From NCBI GenBank assembly GCA_002104945.1, contig MCFH01000045.1, positions 310,001 through 374,000 on the forward strand: DNA of 64,000 nt. Reading direction: 5' to 3'. The DNA is from Piromyces finnis (taxonomy: Eukaryota > Neocallimastigomycota > Neocallimastigomycetes > Neocallimastigales > Neocallimastigaceae). A program made the position numbers and the translations under genes. Positions 1 through 12,628 of the stretch are shown in pieces; within the stretch, counting starts at the first letter, position 1; each line of letters starts with the position of its first letter. The notes below the pieces were generated by a model. It was not told where the DNA came from, made no database searches, and saw only the letters and a list, made by a program, of their open reading frames with translations.

Positions 1-498
1 AGAAAAATAAAATATACTAATATAATATATATTACATAATTACTGTCTTTGATAATTGATAAAAACTTTACTCTCTTTTTGTATATATCTATATGAATAT
101 TTCATTTAAACCTTCGAAGCATTAGATATTACCGAATAATAAATTTGCTTAAAATTGAAAATTCTTTATTTTAGAAAAAAAAATATATTCCTTTTATAAA
201 AGTAGATAAAATGACTTTTTAATTAATTAGAACCAAAAGAGACTTTTAAAAATTATTTCTTTTCTTAAAAACTTTTTAATTTGAATGGTTTGTTTTAAAA
301 ATTATTAATTAAAAAATATATATATATATAATCATTGAGAGTAAAGAAAATATGCCTTCAATTTAACTGGTACCCAAAATGGTACCTTTAAAAACCATGT
401 TTTGAATAGAATATAATAATAGAAGGAACTGTCATGATGCTACCCTCTCATATAGATTTCAATATTACTTTTTTGATAAAATTAAAAATTAACTTGAT
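1..498. other. AT-rich intergenic DNA
   Basis: No open frame of note on either strand. A short palindrome made of two KpnI-like GGTACC sites separated by CAAAAT lies near 370-390, and a slightly GC-richer patch spans about 340-460. I see no gene here. Confidence 0.6.
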
Positions 499-511
499 TA
501 TTAAATGACTA
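499..511. repeat. Left target-site duplication of the retroposon
   Basis: TATTAAATGACTA, identical over 13 bp to the copy directly after the poly(A) tail at 1073-1085. Confidence 0.85.
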
Positions 512-1072
512 GTCGTTCCAGTTTTTATCCTGGTTGTTAAGGCGTTGCCTTAGTATACATAAGGCTTCTGGTTCGACCCCGCAGATGTCAGTGCCTGTGG
601 ATTTTCCCACTGGGTTTGCCATGGGTTGGGTTATGATATTCAGGTAAGTATAAATGAACTTTCTAATTTACTACTATGATAATAACACTCGTCTAGCCGG
701 CCTGAGAGGGTCTAGTGTACATGGTACATTCCAAATTAGAACTTAATAAGTGGTGACTTAGGCTATGCCAAAAACACATAATATTCCTTAATCAATTTAA
801 GTGTAAACATTAGGGGGCGGTTGACACGTGATCAAATTGACTATAAGAGGCTTAGCATTGTAGTTGTGAAATATCGTACAACGACATGCATCTAATGTAC
901 ATGGATTAAGTGAGCGTCGAAGCTGAAGAAACAGTATGACAGACCAGGAGGGTCACAACCACCTAGCAATAGGAATGAGCCAACGTTTCTCTAAGAACCA
1001 CCATTGGAGCTAACTCTGATCGATGGGAGAAATGCACTCGGAAGTTAAAAAAAAAAAAAAAAAAAAAAAAAA
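512..1072 (+). mobile_element. tRNA-headed poly(A) retroposon (SINE or short LINE copy)
   Basis: A roughly 560-bp island of near-balanced base composition sits in DNA that is otherwise almost all A+T. It ends in 26 A residues (1047-1072) and is flanked by a perfect 13-bp direct repeat, TATTAAATGACTA, at 499-511 and 1073-1085. This is the signature of target-primed reverse transcription. The 5' end looks tRNA-derived: GGTTCGACCCC at 570-580 matches the pol III box B, TGGTTGTTAAGG at 531-542 is a degraded box A resembling class II (Ser/Leu) tRNAs, and 548-564 forms a 5-bp stem with a 7-nt loop like an anticodon arm (T at the position-33 equivalent). There is no long reading frame, so it is non-autonomous. 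A 5'-truncated LINE 3' end is the alternative. The perfect duplication and uninterrupted tail suggest a recent insertion. Confidence 0.85.
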
Positions 1073-1085
1073 TATTAAATGACTA
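1073..1085. repeat. Right target-site duplication of the retroposon
   Basis: Second copy of TATTAAATGACTA, immediately after the 26-A tail. Homology to the left copy stops at both ends, so the duplication is 13 bp. Confidence 0.85.
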
Positions 1086-2067
1086 TTTAATATTAATATA
1101 AAGTAATATATAAAATCAATAAAAGATTATATATTATTATATATTGAAAATAAATTACCAATAAAATAAATCTTCAAAATATCTTTTTTTAAAATTTTAT
1201 TTTTTTTTTTTTTTCGAATTAAAAAGTTTAAACTTTATGTAATATGTAAAAAAAAAAAAAAGAAATATTTAAGAAGAAAAAAAAGTAAGATTTCTAAAGA
1301 AAATAGAAATATTATAAATTAAAATAAAAAGATAAATAAAAAGAAAAAAAAATAAAAATCTCTTATATATTAAGCAACCACCACCACAACAACATTTATT
1401 TAATCTAATAAAAAAAGATTTTATAAAAAAAAAAAATTTAAGCAATTAAAAATTGTTTTACATTTAAAAACAAACATTTAATATTTCAATTAAATTTAAA
1501 ACAATAAAAAGTTTAAAATTTTTATTTGTTAAATATAAATTACATTTTACAAATTTATCAAAATAAAATAAAATAAAAATAAATACATTTTAAAAAAATA
1601 TAATACATAAAAAAAAAAAGAGAGAGAAAACTTATATAAAAAATTCAATTTAAAATAATCTCACTTTTAACATTTAATCGGATAAAAATAAGACAAAACT
1701 ATATTTAATATCTATTGAGAAATTTAAAAGTGGAAATATTGCAAATACTCAATAAATATTACATACTAATTGTAAATTAAACGTTATGGACAAAGTTGAC
1801 ATAATTAAAAGCAATTTAATTAAACATTATTTAAGTAAAATACCTATTTCTCTTATGTATTGCTTTTATAATATAAAATAAAATAAAGATTTTAAATCAT
1901 TTCAAACTTATATATATTTAATATTTTATTATACATATTTGCTATATATTTTTTTTTATTATATATATATTATAAATTAATTCTATCTAGAATTGAAATA
2001 AAATAAAATAATAATAAAAGTAAATAAAATAAAATAATATAAATAATATATAAATAAAAAGGAAAGC
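1086..2067. other. AT-rich intergenic DNA upstream of the CUE-Smr gene
   Basis: Homopolymer A and T runs and AAAT-type repeats only. It presumably holds the promoter of the gene starting at 2068, but no motif stands out. Confidence 0.5.
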
Positions 2068-4020
2068 ATGAATAGAAGAAGAAATGAAAAGAATGTGTTA
2101 AACATGAGAAACGAAATAACTTTTCATAGAGCAAATTCTAGAACACCAACTAATAAGGATATAAAAATTATTAAAAATATGTTCCCAGAATTTAATAATA
2201 ATTACATAAAAGAATTATTACAAAAAAATAATCTTAATAAAGAATTAACAATTGAGGAATTATTAAGTGAACGCTTTATTCAACAAAATTTAACTTCAGA
2301 CGATATAAAAAGAAATACTAAATTATTAGGAATATATAATGTAAAAATAAAAAAAAAATATTATCTTCCTTAATTAAAAATTAAATATTAATAAATTTTG
2401 AAATTACCAATGTTTACTAATATAAATATATTTAATAACTTTTCTATATAATAATTTTAAAATAAATCAAAATAAAATATCTTATCAATAAAAATTATAT
2501 AAAATATATTCATTAAACATATAAAGAGTAATACTGATGAACAAGAACAAGAAGTAATCATTGGTGATATCACTAATATTATGGTAAATGATATCGCAAA
2601 TAAAAAAATATGTATTCCAAAAAGAGAAACTTCTTCCAATTCCTTAATATCTACAACTACTCCAGAAGAACCAAGGGCTGATTCAATAAAAAGTAACGAT
2701 AACGAAAATTCACATCATAAAAAAAAAAAGAGAAATAGAAAATCAAAAAAAAAAGGTTCACAACTTTCAAAAGATAAAGAAGAAAATGAGGAGGAAAAAA
2801 ATATGGAAGATAAAAATAGTAAAAATTCAGATATAAAACCAACAATTCAAAGTTACTATAAATTAAGTGAAATAAAAACTATGTTTCCAAATATTTCAGA
2901 CCGTCTTTTAATTTTAACACTCCAAGTAAATAAAGGCAATATCGATGAGGTCATAAATTATTTATTAATGCATAATAATATTAAAGATGAAATTAACGAA
3001 GAAGATATATGTCGTAGTTTAGAATTACAATTAAAAAATGAACAAGGTGATCCATCTCCATGTGATGGAAATTGTATAGAACAAGGTTATCCATGCTTTA
3101 TTCATAGTCGTTTGATTTTAACCAAAGAAGACGAATATAATACCCTTTCTCTATCAGAAATTATGAAAGTGTGGAATAAATTTGAACTTATGGATCGTAA
3201 TGCTAATATTGGTTTTTCTGATCAGAACCAAGCTATTAAATACTATACTGAAGATAATGAGGAAATAGAATTTTTAATTTTGAATAGAATAAAAGAAGCG
3301 GAAAAAGCAATGACACCAGAAGAAAGAAAACATCAAGATGATGTGGAATACTTTAGAAATTGTGAAGAAAAACTTAGGAGTAGTAAATATAAATTCTTTA
3401 ATGAAGCTAGTAAAAAATATAAGTCAGGTGGTATGACTGGTTTTTCATCTGCAGCATATTATAGTGCTGAAGGTCGTCAGTTACAAGATGAAATTGAAAA
3501 GGTTAAATTATTGGCGATAAGTGCCCAAATTAGAAAGAATGAAAAGAGTTATATGCAAAACAATGGATTAAATAGTTTTTGTGGCGTTGATTTACATGGT
3601 CTCACTGTAAAAGAAGCAATTCCCTATTTGAGTGATATGTTAGTTATTTGGAAAACTGAAGTTATGAAATATAATCCAAGATTACAAAAGAAGAATGTCA
3701 CTGTTAATGCTGCTATCAATACCACAACAGAAACTTATGATTTTAGAAGTTCACAATGTAAATCTTTCTCCAAAATTGTTTCTTCAGCTCCAAAGGCAAA
3801 ACCTACCATTTACCATAATGTCAAAATTAATAAAGTAGATAGTTTAAAGAAAAGAACAAAATGTATCTATCCTAAAGTGTTTAATATTATTACTGGGCGT
3901 GGTATTCATTCAGATGCCAATATTGGTGCTCGTTTGAAACCAAGTATTTTGAACTATCTAAGAAAAAATAATTATAATTTTATTGAAGTTAATTCAGGTA
4001 GTATTGAAGTACGCCTCTAA
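2068..4020 (+). CDS. CUE and Smr domain protein (N4BP2-like)
   Basis: Two exons, 2068-2340 and 2527-4020, give about 588 residues. The intron (GTAAAA...TAAAG) is in phase 0 and removes an in-frame stop. Two CUE-like ubiquitin-binding modules are visible, each with a Met-Phe-Pro core: one at about residues 30-70 in exon 1 and one at about 204-243. A Lys-rich patch lies between them. A DUF1771-like helical segment leads into a C-terminal Smr domain with the diagnostic DLHG (about 446) and TGRG (about 546) motifs. Smr domains are nucleases or nucleic-acid binders. CUE plus Smr proteins such as human N4BP2 and yeast Cue2 act on ubiquitinated ribosomes and mRNA in no-go decay. That role is inferred by analogy. 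A CDGNC...C cysteine cluster near residue 270 is unexplained. Confidence 0.85.
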
Positions 4021-4412
4021 ATGATTATTATTCTTCTTCTTCTTAATAGTAATCCTAACATAATTATGTACTCAACAATTTTAAGTTATCGATCAGCCTA
4101 TTATTTTTATAGATATAAATAGATAAATATATAATATAGTATACATTACACATTCCTTTCTTTTTTTTTTTTTTTTTCCTTTTGTTTGTTTATTTTTCGT
4201 TTTTTTGTTTTTAGATTACTAATTAAAATAATTTTAAGAATATCTTTAAATAATTTTCTAATTATATAATAGTTTTTATTTTTATATTAAATTTCAGTAA
4301 ATTTATTATTCTTTCTTTCTTTTTTACCTATGTATCGTTTTATTTTAAAAATAATTAAGTTGTAACCATTTTTTAACTTTTATAAAATTTCAGTTCATTT
4401 TCTCTCGGTATC

Positions 4413-4448
<36 letters not shown>

Positions 4449-5007
4449 GTATATAATGTATATTATATTGTTCATTATAATAATCCATAAAATAAGAACA
4501 AAATCTATTTATAAATAAGCCAACAAAAATAATAAAATAACAAAATATAAAAAAAGAATAATTTTTACTAATGATTTATATCCTATCCAAAAAATATTTT
4601 TCTTATATTGCTTTTCTTTATCTTTCTTTCTATAACCTTGTCTTTATTTATTATTATAAAATATACTCTCTTGAATGAAATAAATTATTAGCTAATATTA
4701 TGGCTATTTAAAAATTAAAAATCAAAAAAAAAAAAAAAAAAATTATTTTTATTTTTTTATTTTTTTTATTTTTATTATTTGCAAATATCTATTTTAAATA
4801 GAAATAAATTTATATATTTAATTATTATTATGATAAAATAAAAAAAATATTTGGTATAATAAATAAAAATATTTTATTTTTTCAAATTTCTATTTTTTTG
4901 TATCTTGTTGCTTTTTTTTTTTTTTTTTACTTTTTTTTAATGTAAAGCTTTTTCATTTATTAAATTTCAATCTAATATTTTCATCTTTTCTTTTTCACTT
5001 TCTTTAC
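4021..5007. other. Convergent intergenic region with a TTA microsatellite
   Basis: Lies between the 3' ends of two convergent genes. It holds an uninterrupted (TTA)n tract at about 4418-4448 and long A and T runs. No gene seen. Confidence 0.6.
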
Positions 5008-6063
5008 TTAGTTCTTCTTTTGTTGTTGGGCAGCAATATTTGGATCAGTACCGATCTTAATAACAAAGTCACGGATTTTTACATAAGCATTTTGAGCAAA
5101 GGCTGGAACCTTTTCATTACCTAATAATTTAGAATCAAGAGTAAGACGAAGTGAAGTGAATTCTCTTTGAACTAATGGTGAAGAAATGTAACGGAAACGA
5201 AGGAATTGAACAAAAATGAATGGTTGAACAAAGGAGGCACGTCTGAAAAGAACCATAAGAATTAATAATGGAAGAATACCAACAACTTCAAGTCTAGCAA
5301 TGAATTGAACAGTAATTGGTTGGTAAGTATTAATAAAGTTTCTTATCTTTATAATTAAAGCTTTTTGACTTTCGGTTTGGTTTGGAACAAATAATGGTAA
5401 TAAAACACTAATAATGTATTCTAAGGCATGGAAGAGAGAGAAAATAGCATATGGTAAAAGAAGAACTATTTTATATAATTATTAATTTTGAATAAAATAA
5501 AACCAAAAGAAAAAGTTAATAATAAGATCATATAACACCTTTATTTATTTATTTATTTATACATACCAAAGAATGGTGGAGAGGTCATCCAAACAAAAGC
5601 TAAAATCATGTATTGAAGATTTTCATCATTAGTAAGTCTCATCCAATACATTTTATTTAATTTTGGGGCCTTATATATAGTTATTCAATGAGATATGAAT
5701 GTTACATATATATTTTCAAAATAAATATTTACATTTTAGTCAGGTTTTGATTTCCTATAATAAATACATTTTTTTTGAAATATTAATAAAATTGTCAAAT
5801 TATAGTAATACTTACACCATATAACTTATAAAGAACAATACTGTAACTTAATAAAACACCCATAAAGGCTCTTTTATAAAAAGACATAAATGGTCTATAT
5901 AAAGCAGAGAAGATATATAATACAGTACAAAGAACTATTTTTTTTTTAATTATTTAAAATATAATATATAATTTTGCTTTAATGGGCTGAAGAATTGTTT
6001 CTCTTTTTTTTTTTTTTTTAACAATTCAATAATTCAATTTTAATTTCTTTTTTACAATTGTTT

Positions 6064-6100
<37 letters not shown>

Positions 6101-6268
6101 CAACATTATTGAATAATTTTAAAATATTACAACTAATTTTCATTAGTTTTTTTTAATATGTTTAATATAATATTAATTACCTGTTGTTAAATGACCCATA
6201 AACCAAACATATTGAAGGTTCATAAGAGAAGAAAATTTAGAAGTTTTATTAGCTTGAGCTTCTGGCAT
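5008..6268 (-). CDS. TMEM33/Pom33 family ER and nuclear-envelope membrane protein
   Basis: Four exons on the minus strand: 6181-6268, 5816-5934, 5567-5669 and 5008-5465, totalling 768 nt and 255 residues. Phases close exactly. The start is MPEAQANKTSK, with the ATG in a purine-rich leader. The sequence then follows the TMEM33/Pom33/Per33 pattern: an early segment with YVWFMGHL, a YRPFMSFYKRAFMG stretch, a conserved MYWMRLTNDENLQYM loop, further hydrophobic segments, and a cytosolic tail that begins LFRRASFVQPFIF and ends in a Gln/Lys-rich stretch. Family members are multi-pass proteins of the tubular ER and nuclear envelope that help distribute nuclear pores. A tempting extra exon at 5733-5754 stops in every usable frame, so I skipped it. 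Confidence 0.88.
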
Positions 6269-7606
6269 CTTTAATATTCAAGTAGGATAAAGAATAGTTT
6301 TAAAACAATTTAATATGGTTTCTATTTTGATAAAAATAAATGAAAAATAAAAAATACTATTATACCTTGGTTATTATTTTTTATTTTTTATTTTTTTATT
6401 TTTATTTGTTATTATTGCTATTTTTTTTTTTTTTTTTTTTTTTGTTTTTGTTTTTGTTTTATTTTTTTTAATTTTATTATTATTACTTTATTTTTGTTGA
6501 ATGAAAGAATTTATAAAAAGTGTTAAAAAAAAAAATAATGGTAAGAAAAAGGCAGAGTTAATTAATTTTATATTGTAATAAATTTCTGATTTGCTTTTTT
6601 TTTTTTTTTTAATTAAACATATCATTATATCTTAATGAAATATTAGTATTCGTATCTACATAATTAGTTTAATTCACAAGCCATACTTTTTATTTAGTTT
6701 TCGAATAAATTATTCCAATTATTTATTGTATATTGTATTTTAATATAATATTTTATTTATTAATTATTATTTGCCACAATAAAATATAATAAAGTATTGG
6801 AAAATCATAGAAGAAAAACAAGTAATGATGAATATCAAAAATTCTATCTTTTTTTCGATTTTAAAAGAATATTATAAATTATCATTTTATATTTCAATAC
6901 ACTACCTATTTCCACTGATATAGAATTGGTCATAAATAAATAACAAAATATCAAGTTTTATTTTATTTTATTTTTTTTTTTTAACTTGTTGCTATCCAAC
7001 TAACCATTATTTTTTTTATATATATAAAAGATTTTTTCGCAAACAACTTCATTCAACAATAAAACATGAGGTCATGTATAGAATAAATATTTAATAGTGA
7101 TTTTTTTTTTAATTTTTAGTTTTATTGTTTTATTATTATTGTTTTATTAATATAATTTTAAAATTATAATATTAATAATAATAATAAAAAAAAAAAAGAA
7201 AGAAAGAAAGAAAACGATAGAATAAATGTATTTTAAAATATTTTATTATAAAATATATATATGTTTATATTTATATATATATGAATAAAGATGCTAATGC
7301 CATGAATGTCTTAATACTTTATATAAACTCTAAAATTATACTCAAATTTACTCTATATTTTTATCATCACCATTATTATTTTCTATTAACAAATAAATAT
7401 TATAAAATATTAAACCCAATTATTATTAATGGCATTAGTGTTTCATAGGAAGAAAAAAAAAAAATTATAGTAATTAATAAAATATATAGTTATGGATAGA
7501 TTATAGTGTTATGGATATAAAATAAAAATTATTAAATTTTCATTTTTTATTCAATAATAATTTTCGGCGGTATTTCAGTCATTGTCTTCATTACTACGAT
7601 TATGAT
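6269..7606. other. Intergenic region between tail-to-head minus-strand genes
   Basis: Poly-T runs (for example near 6063-6095, 6421-6443 and 6597-6610, the first lying inside the upstream gene's intron 1) and AT repeats. The only structure is a 10-bp inverted repeat, CTAATGCCAT at 7294-7303 against ATGGCATTAG at 7429-7438, in what would be the 3' flank of the pseudokinase gene. No gene seen. Confidence 0.5.
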
Positions 7607-10545
7607 TTAATGAGTAAATCTATACATTTCCCTTTCTAATTCTGATCCATCATTATTATTAGCAATAGGTGATGAAATATATTCATTTTTTGTAATATAA
7701 TCATTTTTTACTGCATTTAAATCTCCCTTTGCTTTTTCTGCATTTTTTAAATCATCTTTAATACTATTGGTACTTGCAGTTTTTTCGGTTAATTGCTTAA
7801 TGTCTTCTTCATCATAAAAATTTATATTTTCTTCACTACTACTTAATTCTAAATCATCATTAGTATTTGCACTAGTTTTACTTTCAAGAAAAGCAAAAAG
7901 TGTATTTCTTTTATTAGTGGTATAATTAATGTAATTTTTTGCAACACTATAGTTACTTATATTACTGTCTTCATTTTCATCTTTATCAGAGTAGGTAAAT
8001 GAAGTAGCATTACTAAAATGTCCGCTAATGTCTTTTTCTTTTTGTAATGTATTAAATTCATTATTGACTTGCTTGGAATTTAATGGATCATTAATATCAT
8101 CATCTATTGATTTTTTTCTTAAATTTAATTCTTGAAGAATAATACTATCTACATCATTATCTTGTTCAATGTCAGTTAAATCTAAATCTGGATATATTAG
8201 GGTATTTTCATGTTCATCACTTGAATAATAATTATCATAGTATGTGTCATTAGTTACACTAGTAGAGTTTTCCATTATACTATCATTTATTCCACTAGAT
8301 ATATAAGAAACATTATTAGCATGAGTTGTATCAGTCAAATATGAAGTATTAGCATCATAATTTTTTTGTACATCATTATAACTAGAATAACTGGTATCAT
8401 ATGTATGGGTTTCTGGAGTTAATGGAGGATTGGTGTCAATAATTACAGTATCAGTGCCACTATCAATATTAATGGTTGTATAATCATTTTCGCAATGACC
8501 AATTGGAATATTATTATAGCCAATTTGTTCTGGTAATTGTATATTTTCCATTTCAATTTCATTTTGATAAAGAAGTGGATTTTTAGAGGAAGATGGATCA
8601 TTTATTGGAGAATCAACATCATCATTTAAAAAAACGGTTTTTCTTAAATCACTACGGCTATGGTTATAACCAGTCTTTGTTTTGTTGATAATTTTCATAA
8701 TACTATTTCTTGGATTAAATTTATTCCAAACTGATTTAGTCTTTTCTTTCTTTGTAGCATTAGTATGAATGTAGGTAGTGGCATTACTATCATTAAGACA
8801 TTTGGATAAAGACTTGGATTGACGATCACTTAATTTATAGTCAAGAGAAATCATTTTATTTTTATAACTAGAATTCATTAATTTAGTTACTTCTTCCTCA
8901 ATCTTTACTAAATCAGGTCTTTTCTTTGATTGATTATTCCAACAATTTAAGATCAAATCATGATAACGACTTGGTATAGTATTTCCAACTTCAGGTCTTA
9001 ATTGATTTTCGACAATTACTTTTTATTTACAATGAAATTATTGTTTTTGCCATTATAATTTTTTTTTTTATTTTTTAAAAATTTATAAATATATATAAAA
9101 ATATTTAGAATATTTTTTAATAAATATGATCATTTATTATTATTTACAATATATAATATATATAATATATATTATTTTTTTTTTATTTCCTAAATACTTA
9201 CAATTATATAATTTTAAAAGTTCATTATTTTGTGAATGACGTTCCACCCTTCCTGGACGATTTAAATTTAATTTATAGTTATCATTTATGTAATGAGTAG
9301 ATTGTTGAATTTTATTATATGATTCTAATAATTCTATTTCTTTATTTCTTTCCTCAATTTTCTTTTTAAATTCATATGGCATTTCCTTTGTATTGTCATT
9401 TTGTATTGGTAATATTGGTGATAATTCACTATCTTCACCATATCCATTTTTAGCATGACTATTATTATTTAAGATAACATTGTTCAATTTAATATTATTT
9501 ATTTCTTTAAATTCTTTTAAGAAAGGTGTTTCATTATATGCAATTTGCCATAATAAAAGACCAAATGAATAAATATCATCTTCAAAAGAATATCCATTAT
9601 TTGGATATTTAATACAATCAGGTGATGTGTAACTGGCATAAAATTCATTTGGACTTATTATACTTCTTTCACTAAATGATGGAATAACAGAAAAATCAGA
9701 TAATGACAATTCAATATCTAAATTATTACTTTTATTTCTTGAACTTCTTGAGCTTCTTGCATTTTGCTCTTGTTCTGATTTCTTAAATACTTTTTTTTTT
9801 TTATAAATTTATAAATATATTACAATATATCAAATATAGTGGTTAATATCAAAATTTAATATATTTTTCGTAAATGAAAAAAAAAAAATTTATCTTATAT
9901 TAATATTAATGCTAAATTTTACCTAATATATTTTCAGCTTTTAATGCTGAATGGCATATTGTTTTACAATGTAAATTTTGTATACCATTAAGTATGGTAT
10001 TAACTATTTCCAGTCTATCCGAATAATTTAAATTTTTATGTTCTTTTAAATAGTTATCTAAATTTCCATAACTAGCTAATTCCTATTTTGTTGTATGTAT
10101 TTTTTATATATATTATTAATAAAAATAATTACCCTTTTTACCTTTCTTTTTACTACACACATTTTTAATATTATAATATCAATAATAATATAAAACTTAC
10201 TGATAGTGTGGCATAACCAGTGATTATTTCACCTTCTGGTAAAAATATATTATCTAAGTAAATCATTTTATACTTATGAAGTATAGAACGTCTTCCTCGA
10301 TAGCTTCTATATAAATCATCTACATTTTCAGGATTATTTGTACTATATTTAATGAGATTTTCTATAAACCTCTTTGAATAGGAAGGTTTCAATATTTTTA
10401 ATGCATAAAGTTCCTTACTAGTCGAATTTAAATCGATAACTTTATAAACATATCCATAACTACCTTCACCTATCTTTTCTCCAATAACATATTGTTCATT
10501 ATTGAATAATTCAAAATTATAAGTATTTTTAATCACATCGCTCAT
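7607..10545 (-). CDS. Predicted TKL-like pseudokinase with Asp/Ser/Asn-rich tail
   Basis: Four exons, 10201-10545, 9923-10082, 9202-9789 and 7607-9018, give 2505 nt and 834 residues. The kinase fold is recognisable. The glycine loop GEGSYG is at residues 26-31 and the ATP-anchoring lysine is K50 in YALKILK. The activation segment begins DFS at 200-202 instead of DFG. Subdomain IX reads DIYSFGLLLWQ. Subdomain XI reads RYHDLILNCW...SKKRPD. The catalytic loop HRDLKPEN is replaced by HSALKAEN (159-166), so the catalytic Asp is Ala161. Phosphotransfer is therefore unlikely, and scaffolding or ATP-binding roles are more plausible. An Asn-rich insert of roughly 100 residues separates subdomains IX and X. 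The last 400 or so residues are low-complexity and acidic. No membrane segment is visible. The exons read cleanly with no frameshift, so I do not call it a pseudogene. Confidence 0.8.
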
Positions 10546-12628
10546 TTTTCTTTTTACTTCGTATTATTTTATTATAAGATTATTTTATTTAAATTTCTGT
10601 GAATTAATATTCCTGATTTTTTTATTTTTTTTTTTTTTTAAAAAAAAAAACTACTAAAATTTAAAATTTTATTAAAAGTTATTGTTATAGAATTATTTCT
10701 TTTAAAAGAAAAATATTATATAATAAATTAATAATTTATATCTTAAATATATTTTTAATTATTTACAATAATAATATTGAAAAGTTTTTTTTTTCTCTTT
10801 TTTTAAAGATTTATATTTTTCTAATTTCAATAATTAGGAATTAATACTTTAATTAAAATTATTAATAATAATTAATTTTTTAATCCAAAGCTTTCTTACA
10901 ATAATTATTATTTCTTTAAACTCGATTCTTAATAACAATAATAATTATTATTAAGTTTTTCTTTTAAATACCGTTTTATTATTTAAATCTTCAGAAAAAA
11001 AAATAAAAATAAAAAACTTATTTATTTTACAATCTTATTATATTATACAAGCTTAAATAATAAAAAAAAAAATATATATGCTGTTAAAAAAGTCCAAAGG
11101 AAGAATTACTCCCTTTTATATAATAAATACAATTTTTTATATATTTTTTAAAAAATGATTATAATTAAAATTACATAATAATTATTAAATTAAATATTTA
11201 TTATTATTTAAATTTAAAATTTGAATAATTATTATATTAAATTAATCATATTAATTCCCATTATTTTTGATATATTAATAGTATAATTGTCATAATTGAA
11301 TAAAAGCATATAAAGATTATATATCTTTTTTATTTCATTATAATTTCCATTATCATTATCAATTATATTTATTATAATTTAAAAAAGTTTGCAATATGTT
11401 TTTATATATAATATTACTATCTTTTTTTCCAACGAATACTTCTTTATATATTATTATAAAAAAAATAATCTTTCTTTATATTATTTTCTTTTAAAAAAGG
11501 ATTATCAATAATTAATTTAATTTAAAAGAATATTAAAATTTAATATATATAAAATGAAATATTATATTGGAATATATTGTAAAATATATTATCAAATAGG
11601 ATTTTGATTTTACAATAAATAAAATTAATTTATAAATTAGAATTATAATTGAATGCTTTACATTTATCATATATTAATTAATGAATTGATACATTAAAAT
11701 TTATATAAGATATATTAAAAAAGAAAGTCAATCTATATAAATTTATATTAAATTATAATAAATAAAGTCTATATAGATTAATACATTACAACAGTATATT
11801 GCAATTAGACTTTCTGAATTTATGAAATTCAGCAGCATTAAATTGTTGTATGAAAGAAAAAAAAAAAGTCATAAATACTATACAAATAAAAATATTAAAA
11901 TAATAATTATATGGTAAAGATAAAAGAATCGCAAGCAATAGAATTGTAATAAATAATAAAACTGGAAAAAAAAATAAAATAGAAAAAAACTATTTAATTT
12001 ATATATTCAGTGTGAAGTATAATGTAACAAAAGAGAATAAAAAAATCTATTAAAAATTTTAATACTGTGGATATTCAGTAATTTAAAAAAAAAATTAAAG
12101 ATTAAAATTAATATATATTAATATATAATTTATATAAAATATAATATAATCTATTATATTCCATTATATATAATAATAATATTCAGACCTTCCGTTATTT
12201 AAAAAATTTTTGTAATTGCCGTTTTTTACTTTAATAATCTTTTTTTAAATATTGTAAATAAACTAATTTTTCTTTCAATGATTATTAATAAATAAAATAA
12301 CATGTAAAATACACTTTTTATTATTAAGCATGAAAATGTATTGTTAAAAGAAAGTTAAATTAGTAATAAAATTTTAATATAATAAAAAATAGTTGTTTCC
12401 ATTTAAAATATATATAGAAATAGTTTTGAAGGATATACAAAACTTATTATTTTTATTTACTTTTCTTTTACTGTTATTTTTATGTGTTTTTTTATTATTA
12501 TATATACAAGGATAAAGGTTTTTGAAAAATCTTTATTTCATTTATCTAAGTATTTATTTCGTTGAAAATTTTAAGTTTTCTCTTTATAAAATAAATATTA
12601 TTTATCATTTTGTTATTTTTAAATTTAT
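10546..12628. other. 2-kb AT-rich gene-free stretch
   Basis: No supported reading frame on either strand. AT-only sequence with short palindromes, for example around 11810-11840. It probably contains the promoter of the pseudokinase and the 3' flank of the hydrolase. Confidence 0.5.

Noticed and set aside
512-600. A functional tRNA gene
   Set aside because: Box B and an anticodon-like arm are present, but the acceptor stem, D arm and variable region do not fold properly, and the segment lies inside a poly(A)-tailed insertion.
5733-5754. Possible extra exon in the TMEM33/Pom33 gene
   Set aside because: All three phases lead to a stop or break the frame with the next exon; skipping it joins LYG to APKLNKMYW cleanly.
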